A stretch of DNA of 64,000 bases from Polynucleobacter sp. HIN11 (GTDB lineage Bacteria > Pseudomonadota > Gammaproteobacteria > Burkholderiales > Burkholderiaceae). The notes beneath the pieces are model-generated. The model was not told the DNA's origin, did no database searches, and was given only the letters and a program-made list of their open reading frames with translations. A program made the translations under genes and the position numbers. This document shows positions 12,601 through 24,600 of this stretch, one piece after another. The stretch is from the NCBI RefSeq assembly GCF_030297675.1, contig NZ_AP028142.1, forward strand, positions 1,302,001 through 1,366,000, read 5' to 3'. The stretch's first letter is position 1; every line of letters begins with the position of its first letter.

Positions 12601-15600
12601 TCCCCCTGAATTGTGCCCCTGAGTATGGGTTACATTTGTGACGTAACCTGCATTGGTGTAAGAGGATCCACCCCCACCGCCAGATCCATTGCGAGTACCA
12701 GAGCCATGATCGTTGCCGCCGGCTCCGCCGCCACCACCAAAATAACCGCCACCGCCACCACCGCCGCCGGGGATATTTGACCACCCACCGTTGATACCTC
12801 GAGCACCAGAACCCCCCGCCAATGCTGTACCAGAAGACGCGTTTGTACCAGGCGATGCAATTGTGCCTCCTGCTCCACCAGCGCTTTGGGTACCACCGCC
12901 GCCACCAGTTGAGCTGAACTGACTATTATTTGAATTTGTTCCAGACGCGCCAGTTAAGCCGCCGCCGGCACCGCCGGACACGCTACCGCTACCATCCCTT
13001 CCACCACCTCCGCCCGCAATAACTAAGGCGTTAGCCTGAGCAACAGAATTTAAAAAGAGTCCTGCGTAGTTCCCGCCAGAGTACCCAGCCGGGAAGGATC
13101 CGGAACCTGCGCCCCCAGATGCTCCCCCAGCAAAATTAATTAAAAGAGTATCGCCACTGGATACAGCAACCGTAGCCTGCACACGCCCACCTAAACCTCC
13201 AGAACCGCCCCCTCTGGCACCCATTGCATCAACTGTTAGCGATGTAACTCCAGTGGGGACTACCCATGTTGTATTGTTGGTATAGGTAGTTGTTGCGGCT
13301 GGCGACTCGGCAATACTAAAACTGGTATTTGTTAATAATGTGATTGGAGTGTCAGCATCACCAATCGTAAAGCTCGCAGAAGTTGAAGCAAAACTTCCTG
13401 CCAGCTTCACCTCAGAGGGAGCGATAGCTGTCCCGCCTGCTGTAAAGGTGTGACTATCTGTGCTCGATGCACCGAGTTGCAATATTCCAGTGTTATTGAA
13501 AGTAGTCGCATTCGAGATAACTTTTGCAGCTCCGGTTAAGAGCAAATCATAGGCGCCTGAATTCACAGTCAAGGTAGAAGCATAAATATTTCCACCTATC
13601 GTTACGCCCCCCGTTTGTGCACCAGTGGCGGCAATTATGACGTTACCTAATGCGGCGCCTGAAACGCCTATGGCTCCGGCAACGCTAATTACACCCGAAC
13701 CCGAAGAGAGCGAGAGATTGATTCCGCTACCTGTGATTGCGCCACCAAGGGTCAAGTTTGCATTTCCACTGGCCGTCGAGATATTGGTATTCGAGCCCAA
13801 TGCAATACCGGTGCCAGCATCACCAATTTCAACCGTACCTGCAGCATTGAATGTGCCATGTAAGGTAACCCCACTTGGCGTCGTTGCAGTGAAACCACCG
13901 GTATAAGTTTGAGTTCCTCCACTCACGCCCAGCCTTAAGGTGCCGGTGTTCGCAAAGGTAACTGCATTAGCAATCGTTCCAGAAGCAGCTGGCATCGAAA
14001 GATTAAATCCCTGCGCACCAACTGATAAAGTATTTGTTGATAAAGCTCCGCTAAATAAGATGGTTCCAACGGTATTGGTCAGTGCAACCTGGGTACCTGT
14101 TGTAACGGCAGCGCTAAAGGTAGCTCCACCAGAGTGAGTGATCGTTAAATTCCGAAGGGTTGTAATACCCCCCACAATTCCAGAAACACCAATTGTTCCT
14201 GATGTGCCGGCATTTAAGGTTAGCGATTGAGTGTTGGCAGTTGATCCATTAATCGTACTAGTAAAGGAAATTTGGTTACCTGTCGCTGCGCTAGCTGTGG
14301 TTGATAAAACTGCGTCTGCAGTAAGCACTGCTGGTCCCGTAAAGGTTTGGGTGCTGCCATTGGTAATGTTTCCACCAATATTGATTCCACTGGAGCTGGT
14401 GAGACTCAGAGTTCTAATCGGCGTAGCGGCACCAATCGTCGATCCGAGAGTAATGGCCCCTGATCCACTATTAATGGTCAAGTTTTGTGCGCCATCAATT
14501 GTTGATGTTAGGCCGTCAAAAGTAATGGCAGCATTCGTAGAAGTCAAACTAATGGCTTGTGAGGCCAGTGTAATTGGGCCAACATAAGTTTGTGTGCCAG
14601 CACCAGAGGTGATATTTCCAGCCAAAGTAATTCCATTGGTACCGCTTAAAACCAAATTACCAGTGGTGGTCATGCTCACTGTATTGACAGTGGTAACTGT
14701 ATAGGCTGAATTTTCAGCAAAAGATACTGTACCCGTGTTACCCGCTAAATTTGTAATAGCATTCGTGCCATCCGTTAGGGTATAGGTAGCGCCAGCACCT
14801 AAGAGTTCTAAACCAAACGCCGTGATGCTTGCCCCACTATCTTGGGTTACCGTGCCACGCGTATTTAAGGTCAAGGTATTAGTGGTACCAGAGCTACCAA
14901 GAACCGATACCGCACCTGTAAATTGCATCCCACCATTTGAGCTAGCACCGCCATTAATCAGGGTGAGGGAATCATTAAAGGTGTAAGCACCGATCGTGAT
15001 CTTGCCTGTGCCGCTCGCACTACCAATCGTGATAGATGAGAAACCGTTTTGTAAATAATCAAGCTCGGCACTCGTGAGATTGAGAGAGCCGTCTGCTCCA
15101 GCCAAACCAATCGTCGTAGTTGCGGTACGAGGGGCAATGGTTAAGGTGTTTGTTCCCGAGATGTTAGCGCCCAGGCTGATAGCATCAGCGGCGATTGAAA
15201 GAGCGCTACCGCCCATATTAATCGTGCCACCTGCCCCAGTGATCACTGAGCCGGCAGTAATGGAGGTAGTGCCGAGAACTTTGACCCCACCTACGGCGCC
15301 ATTAAAGGTGGTGGTGGCTGAACCTGAATTAACACTTAGGGTTGGAGTTGTGGCACTAGGGTGCGTATTGACGGTTGAGGCAAAAGTAATATTAGCGTTG
15401 GTGGTTGATATCGTGGTGTTTTGTTTAATCAGCAATGCATTGTTATAGGTCTGAGAGCCTACAGTGGCCACTACTGGGGTATCAATGACCGTTGTGCCGC
15501 CAGCACCAGTATTAATGGATGCCGTATTCACTGGGGCATTAATCGTATATGTACCGGTACCCTCTAAAGTAAATACATCAAGATCAAATGTTGCTCCAAT

Positions 15601-18600
15601 AGCACCATTAAAGGTTACGCTACCAGCTCCAACGTTTAGGACCAGACTTTGGCCATACCGAGTGGTTCCATCCAACGTACTATTAAAGGTAACCGCTTGG
15701 TCGGCCGTTTGAACCGTTACAGATGTTGCAGTGATTACGACCTTATCGCTAAATGTAAATGCTGCTGTGCCACTACCGCTGAGATTACCGCCCAGGTACA
15801 CCGGCGCCGTGCCATTCGTATCAAAAGTCACAGGGCTCGTAAATGCTAGATTCGATGCGGTACTAATTGCACCAGTTGTTGAAGACCCAAAGGTGATGCC
15901 AGTAAAGCCTAGCTTGATATAACCAAGCTCAGTAACAGTCAGATCAAGAATTGAATTTGTATTATCGTTAGTCGAGTCCAAATCACCCAAAACCATCGTA
16001 TTGCCTGATGTTGAAGGCCGAATAGTTAAGGTTGATTGGCCATAGATATCGCCAGTCGGATTAAATTCATTTGAGGTAATGGTGATTGCCCCCAATCCGC
16101 CTCCGCTGATTCCAAGGCCTTTGGTTGCGAGCACTCCAGAACCCGTATTGAGAGTTAAAGACTTGCCACTTCCAACTAAGTCGCCATTAAATGTCAAAGC
16201 TCGGTTAGTTGTATTGGAACCGCCCGATGTATTAATCGAAACATTCTCAAGCAAAGTGATTCCCGCAGAATTACTTCCAATCGTAGTAGGACCATTCGCC
16301 GTAATCGATCCGGCTAGGCTGATACCGCTTTGTGTGATCGCGGTAAAGCCGCCAGTAAACGTTCCTGAATCTGTAGCAGCATCTCCAATTTGCAAGGTAC
16401 CTAGATTACCAAATGTTGTAGCATTCGTTACCTGAACAGTCGATCCAGTAAATATCAGGTTATAAACTCCGGTACCGGAGCTAAAACTGGTAGACCGATA
16501 GGTCCCATTAATAGCAACTGATCCAGTCTGAGCGTTATCAATTGCAAGAGAAGTGAGAGCGGTTGTTGCTCCAATTGGGCGACTTAGTGTGATTTCGCCC
16601 GCCTTTGCAGCCAGGCTAAGGCTAAAAGCACCGTCAACTGCCCCAGCGATCGCAAGGTTTGCACCAGCATTCGCATTGGCTGTCGCAGTAGAGATCGATG
16701 AGTTTCCAGTGAGCGTAACCGGGGTTGAGGCACCACCGATAGTAGCAGCACCAGAGACAGCAACACTGGCATTCAAACTGATGGCTGATTGAGTTTGAGC
16801 AACTAAATTGCCTCCAAACGACACTGTTCCAGAGGTTTGAATATTAAGCCTTCCAGTATTTTGAATGGTGGCACCGGAACCAATCACAAAACTATTGGTA
16901 TTGCTACCACTACTGTTCACAGTAAAGGCATATCTGAACCAGACATTATTGTCGGCATCGTTATTGGATGACCAAATCCATTTGCCAACGGTATTGTCGA
17001 GTCTATTTCCCCATGGTCCAGAATCATTGGGCCAAACTGCGTTTGCATTTGGCGTGGTCCAGGAAGCATCGTTGTAACCAGACTTATTCCAATTGGCATT
17101 AGAAGTTGGGTTTGATGTGGTTAATTTCCAAGTTTCGTCACTACCCAACACAGTCCCATTGGATAACTTAATCTCAGCCTGAAGTGCAGCGATGCCTCCG
17201 GCATCATAGGCGGCCACCGCAAAAATATTGACCCCATTCACCGCGGAACTTGGATTTGAATACTTCTGCGCTGAACCCCAGTCTGACCCTGATCCCAGAG
17301 TAGTTCCGTTTAAATAGGCGGTGTAGCCATTGTCAACGGTAATTTGAATGTAATCGATACTCGATGGTGCTTGTCCAATATAAATATCGTAATTTGTAGT
17401 ACCGGTAATCAAACCTGCAGCAGTAACGTCATTCAAGATATAAATGGATCCAGTTTGTCCCGTTACCCCAAGACCCAGATCACCAATATTACTGAACGAA
17501 GAATTAATCGTGATGTTGGCGGAGCCGCTATTCAATGTCAAATTAACTGCATTTCCAGTAACGGTATTACTAGAGTTGGTACCAATCGTGATCTCACCGC
17601 TCGTTGTTGAGACTGTTCGTGTACCCGTTCCGCCCAAAGTAATATTTCCAAGTAAAGATACAAGACCGGAACTAGTCGTGATGTCACCACCGTTCCAAAG
17701 AAGCGGCCCATTGATCGTAAATGCTGCATTGGTGGATGTGGCAGCTGCAAGGTTATGGCTTAAGGTGAACGTTCCTGAAGAGGTGAAGGTTACAGGGTCC
17801 TTAAAGCTTACGGCGGCCTGTGAGCTGTAATTACCCGTGTAGCTTCCACCACCAAGCGTAATCGCTGAGAAGCCATCCGCAAGATAGCCCAACTCTGTTG
17901 TGGTGAGATTTAGGACAGTCGTATCAGAATTATCAGAAGCGCCTAAAGAGATATTGCGTGATAGGGTGGCAGGCACAATCGTGAGTGTTCCTGAGCCTGC
18001 AAAGCTACCCGACAGATCAATTTCGTTTGCAATTAATGATGTATTCCCTAAACCCGAAGCAGTGCTGCCAAAAGCGATTGTGGCAGTACCAGCATTGAGA
18101 GTCAGTGTATAGCCGGCCCCAGTCACAGCACCACCTAAAGTTAAATTGGCATTAGCTGCCGCAGTGGTAATTGACGTGTTCGCCGCTAAAGAAACTCCTG
18201 TATTACTATCGCCAACACTCCAGGTATTTCCGCTGGTAAAGGTTCCAGCTAAGGTCATGCTACTTGGGGCTATCGCAGTGATGCCGCCACTAAAAGTAAA
18301 GCTATCGGTTGCCGAATCGCCCAAGACCAAGGTTCCGGTATTGGCGAAGGTGACCCCATTGGTAACTAAATTCGTTGAGCCAATTAAACGAACGTTATAA
18401 GTGTTCGCGGTACCCGTGACTGTCAAAGCTGTAGTTGTGAGGTTGCCATTAAAGCTAATAAGGGTTGATGAGGAAGAGTTGGTAATAACAATGCCAGTTC
18501 CGGTTGTAACGGCATTACTAAAAGTAGCTCCTCCTGAGTTCGCAATTGTTAAGGTCATTAGCGAAGCACCCGTTCCAACCGCACCCGATACCGCAATCGT

Positions 18601-21600
18601 TCCAGATGAACCGCTATTCAAAGATAAGGACTGACTATTCGCACCAGCCCCATTCACCGTGCTCGTAAAGGAGATGTTGTTGCCAGCCGATGATGCACCT
18701 GTGGAAGCGGCAGTAATCGAAGCGCCTAAGGTCACAGCACCAGTGTAGGTTTGGGTGCCACTAGTGGTGATATCACCATTGAGGGTAATGCCTGTTCCTG
18801 TCACTGCTAAGGTACCGGAAGTAATTGCTGCTAAGCTTACCGCTCCACCACTGGTGATCGTTAGATTATTGGTACCGGTGTTCAATGCACTAGTTGCAGT
18901 AATCGTGCCGGAGCTGCTGCGGATGGTCAGCGGATCGTTGAAAGTGTAATTGGTAGAAGTGGTGTAAGCAATGGCTCCCGTACCAGCAGTACTGCCGATC
19001 GTGATACCAGTAAAGCCGTTTTGTAAATATGCCAACTCTGCATCATCAAGGGTTAAGGTACACACTGCCCCACCACATGAGGTGGCGGTAATACCACTAC
19101 CCAGACCAATCGTCGTGCTATTTGTCTTCGGTTGAATGACCAAAGCACCCGTACCGCTCAGATTACCGCCCAGGCTGATCGCATCGGTGGTGAGTGTGAG
19201 TGCAAAGGTGCTAGCAGCAAACGTGGAGCCCGTGGTGATGCTAGAAGCCGAGAGGATCGCCGCGGCGGTAAGTGTGGCAGCATCGTTATAGGTTTGTGCG
19301 CCAGTGGTGGTGATGTTGTTACCAAAGGAGACCGTACCACCAGCGTCGGTGGTGATCGAGGTTAAGTTGGTGGTACCGCCCACGATACCGCTAAAGACGG
19401 TAGCACCTGAGGTGTTTACCGTTAAGTCCTTGGCGCCATTGACGGTCGAGGAGAAGGTAATGTTGCCAGAGGCAGAACTCTCTAAGGTGGTGTCAGTCCC
19501 TAGGGTTACCGCGTTACCGTAGGTTTGTGCGCCAGTGGTGGTGATCGAACCACCATTGATTGCGGTAGTACCGGTGGTGGAGTTTTGCACTACGCTGCTA
19601 GCGGCTACGGTGGAGCTAAAGGTGGTGGTGCCAGTGCTGGTTAAGGAGATGTTCCCCAAGCCTTGGGCGCCACCGACGGCACCGGTAAAGGTAATGTTGC
19701 TAGAGCCTACATTGGCCGTGAGATTACGTGGTGTACTGCTATCGCTATTTACCGTACTACTAAAGGCAATCGCATTATTGGTGGTTGCTAAGGCTGCATT
19801 GGCACCTAAGGTCACCGCTCCGGTATAGGTTTGGGTACCGGTGGTGGTGATGTTGGCGTTAATCGAGGTTGTGCCTGAGATACCAAGATTGGTAATTGCT
19901 GAAATTGCACCACCAAAGACTGCGTTACCCGTAATCGTGAGTGCGTTAGCACCACCCGCAATGGTGGAGCTTGCAGTAACCGTGGTGCCCTGCAAAGTTC
20001 TGGTTGCGCCGGTACCAGATAGTGTGACGGCTCCGGTATAGGTTTGCGTACCAGTGGTGGTGATGTTGCCACTAATGGTTGTACCAGAGGTATGGGTTGA
20101 GGTGGTAGCTAAGCTAGTTAAAGCAGTGGTATTACCAACTGTACTTCCAAAACTAATCGCTCCAGTACCTGCATTAATAGTGAGTGCTCTTGCCCCATTA
20201 ATCGTGCTCGTAAAGGAGATGTTGTTGCCAGCCGATGATGCACCTGTGGAAGCGGCAGTAATCGAAGCGCCTAAGGTCACAGCACCAGTGTAGGTTTGGG
20301 TGCCACTAGTGGTGATATCACCATTGAGGGTAATGCCTGTTCCTGTCACTGCTAAGGTACCGGAAGTAATTGCTGCTAAGCTTACCGCTCCACCACTGGT
20401 GATCGTTAGATTATTGGTACCGGTGTTCAATGCACTAGTTGCAGTAATCGTGCCGGAGCTGCTGCGGATGGTCAGCGGATCGTTGAAAGTGTAATTGGTA
20501 GAAGTGGTGTAAGCAATGGCTCCCGTACCAGCAGTACTGCCGATCGTGATACCAGTAAAGCCGTTTTGTAAATATGCCAACTCTGCATCATCAAGGGTTA
20601 AGGTACACACTGCCCCACCACATGAGGTGGCGGTAATACCACTACCCAGACCAATCGTCGTGCTATTTGTCTTCGGTTGAATGACCAAAGCACCCGTACC
20701 GCTCAGATTACCGCCCAGGCTGATCGCATCGGTGGTGAGTGTGAGTGCAAAGGTGCTAGCAGCAAACGTGGAGCCCGTGGTGATGCTAGAAGCCGAGAGG
20801 ATCGCCGCGGCGGTAAGTGTGGCAGCATCGTTATAGGTTTGTGCGCCAGTGGTGGTGATGTTGTTACCAAAGGAGACCGTACCACCAGCGTCGGTGGTGA
20901 TCGAGGTTAAGTTGGTGGTACCGCCCACGATACCGCTAAAGACGGTAGCACCTGAGGTGTTTACCGTTAAGTCCTTGGCGCCATTGACGGTCGAGGAGAA
21001 GGTAATGTTGCCAGAGGCAGAACTCTCTAAGGTGGTGTCAGTCCCTAGGGTTACCGCGTTACCGTAGGTTTGTGCGCCAGTGGTGGTGATCGAACCACCA
21101 TTGATTGCGGTAGTACCGGTGGTGGAGTTTTGCACTACGCTGCTAGCGGCTACGGTGGAGCTAAAGGTGGTGGTGCCAGTGCTGGTTAAGGAGATGTTCC
21201 CCAAGCCTTGGGCGCCACCGACGGCACCGGTAAAGGTAATGTTGCTAGAGCCTACATTGGCCGTGAGATTACGTGGTGTACTGCTATCGCTATTTACCGT
21301 ACTACTAAAGGCAATCGCATTATTGGTGGTTGCTAAGGCTGCATTGGCACCTAAGGTCACCGCTCCGGTATAGGTTTGGGTACCGGTGGTGGTGATGTTG
21401 CCATTTAGGACAATTTCTGTACTACTGGTTAAAGATAAGCTTGCAATTGCATTGGATTCACCAACATTACCACCGATGGTAATGACGCCACTGCCGGTGT
21501 TAATGGTCAATCCAGTACCGGTTGAACTTGCATTAACAATCACGATTCCAGAGGCCCCATTGGAAGGTGTAGCACCAGCGCTTACATTTCCACCACCGGC

Positions 21601-24600
21601 GCCACCGCCGCCAGTATTGCTGACTGGATTTGTTGCCGCGGCTGTATTTCCTCCTCCGGTACCCGCATTGGTTCCACCAGATGCCCCTGCAACCGCGTGC
21701 GAACCGCCGCCACCACCACTTCCGTATACAACAGTTTGCCCACTGATATCGCTTGAATAACCAGCGCCACCAGCTCCAGGGCCGGAACTAGTTGCGTTTA
21801 CACCAGCTGAGCTTGCACCACCACCGCCGCCACCAGAGGGTCCATAAGAAGCACCTCCAGAGTTTCCAAAGGTAGTGCTATTTCCATCGGTTGCATAGCT
21901 ACCAGAACCGCCCTGCTGAAGCGACGTGGTGGAATTGTTGTGACCGCCTCCGCCACCAGAGGCGCCATTAGCTCCATTTGCCTGCTTAGAACCACCACCG
22001 CCACCGCCTAAGGAAGTTAAATTCGCAAATGTTGACTGACCCCCGTTACTAGCTTGTCCACCAACAGTTGACGAACGCGTACCCCCAGAGCCAACAGTGA
22101 CTGAAATAACACTACCAGAGACAACGCTATAGGTTGTATAAATAACTCCGCCACCTCCGCCACCACCGGCACCATCAAAACCACCGCCACCACCACCGCC
22201 CACCACCAATAGATTAGCAGTGGTTGAAGCAGACGGTGTCCAACTATAAGCACCGGATGAGAATGAGACTGTGATTCCAGCGGGTTGGCTACCGCTACCA
22301 GCCGTATAGGTCGTGCCATTGTGTTTATATTGGCCGCTACCTAAGAACTCCAAAATAAGAGTTGATGACGAAGAACCGCCAATCACATTACCAGTAATTG
22401 TTACTGGACTATTAGTTGTACTGAGTTCATTATTCGCAGCACTCAAGGTCACATTCGACGTGTAAGTTTGCGTACCAGTGGTGGTGATGTTGCCACTAAT
22501 GGTTGTACCAGAGGTATGGGTTGAGGTGGTAGCTAAGCTAGTTAAAGCAGTGGTATTACCAACTGTACTTCCAAAACTAATCGCTCCAGTACCTGCATTA
22601 ATAGTGAGTGCTCTTGCCCCATTAATCGTGCTCGTAAAGGAGATGTTGTTGCCAGCCGATGATGCACCTGTGGAAGCGGCAGTAATCGAAGCGCCTAAGG
22701 TCACAGCACCAGTGTAGGTTTGGGTGCCACTAGTGGTGATATCACCATTGAGGGTAATGCCTGTTCCTGTCACTGCTAAGGTACCGGAAGTAATTGCTGC
22801 TAAGCTTACCGCTCCACCACTGGTGATCGTTAGATTATTGGTACCGGTGTTCAATGCACTAGTTGCAGTAATCGTGCCGGAGCTGCTGCGGATGGTCAGC
22901 GGATCGTTGAAAGTGTAATTGGTAGAAGTGGTGTAAGCAATGGCTCCCGTACCAGCAGTACTGCCGATCGTGATACCAGTAAAGCCGTTTTGTAAATATG
23001 CCAACTCTGCATCATCAAGGGTTAAGGTACACACTGCCCCACCACATGAGGTGGCGGTAATACCACTACCCAGACCAATCGTCGTGCTATTTGTCTTCGG
23101 TTGAATGACCAAAGCACCCGTACCGCTCAGATTACCGCCCAGGCTGATCGCATCGGTGGTGAGTGTGAGTGCAAAGGTGCTAGCAGCAAACGTGGAGCCC
23201 GTGGTGATGCTAGAAGCCGAGAGGATCGCCGCGGCGGTAAGTGTGGCAGCATCGTTATAGGTTTGTGCGCCAGTGGTGGTGATGTTGTTACCAAAGGAGA
23301 CCGTACCACCAGCGTCGGTGGTGATCGAGGTTAAGTTGGTGGTACCGCCCACGATACCGCTAAAGACGGTAGCACCTGAGGTGTTTACCGTTAAGTCCTT
23401 GGCGCCATTGACGGTCGAGGAGAAGGTAATGTTGCCAGAGGCAGAACTCTCTAAGGTGGTGTCAGTCCCTAGGGTTACCGCGTTACCGTAGGTTTGTGCG
23501 CCAGTGGTGGTGATCGAACCACCATTGATTGCGGTAGTACCGGTGGTGGAGTTTTGCACTACGCTGCTAGCGGCTACGGTGGAGCTAAAGGTGGTGGTGC
23601 CAGTGCTGGTTAAGGAGATGTTCCCCAAGCCTTGGGCGCCACCGACGGCACCGGTAAAGGTAATGTTGCTAGAGCCTACATTGGCCGTGAGATTACGTGG
23701 TGTACTGCTATCGCTATTTACCGTACTACTAAAGGCAATCGCATTATTGGTGGTTGCTAAGGCTGCATTGGCACCTAAGGTCACCGCTCCGGTATAGGTT
23801 TGGGTACCGGTGGTGGTGATGTTGGCGTTAATCGAGGTTGTGCCTGAGATACCAAGATTGGTAATTGCTGAAATTGCACCACCAAAGACTGCGTTACCCG
23901 TAATCGTGAGTGCGTTAGCACCACCCGCAATGGTGGAGCTTGCAGTAACCGTGGTGCCCTGCAAAGTTCTGGTTGCGCCGGTACCAGATAGTGTGACGGC
24001 TCCGGTATAGGTTTGCGTACCAGTGGTGGTGATATCAGCACCAATCGAAGTTGTGCCTGAGATACCAAGATTGGTAATTGCTGAAATTGCACCACCAAAG
24101 ACTGCGTTACCCGTAATCGTGAGTGCGTTAGCACCACCCGCAATGGTGGAGCTTGCAGTAACCGTGGTGCCCTGCAAAGTTCTGGTTGCGCCGGTACCAG
24201 ATAGTGTGACGGCTCCGGTATAGGTTTGCGTACCAGTGGTGGTGATGTTGGCGTTAATCGAGGTTGTGCCTGAGATACCAAGATTGGTAATTGCTGAAAT
24301 TGCACCACCAAAGACTGCGTTACCCGTAATCGTGAGTGCGTTAGCACCACCCGCAATGGTGGAGCTTGCAGTAACCGTGGTGCCCTGCAAAGTTCTGGTT
24401 GCGCCGGTACCAGATAGTGTGACGGCTCCGGTATAGGTTTGCGTACCAGTGGTGGTGATATCAGCACCAATCGAAGTTGTGCCTGAGACACTTAAATTCC
24501 GCACACTTGTGATTGCACCGCTAAATATAGCGTCACCACTAATGCCGAGATCATACGCAGCGGCACTGACTGTGGTGAGTGTAGAGCTCAATGTTACTGT

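Noticed and set aside
23781..24491. Minus-strand 236-codon frame made of a perfect 71-residue repeat.
   Set aside because: It is a different frame of the giant gene's 213-bp repeat array; the codons and known beta-strand motifs favour the main frame.
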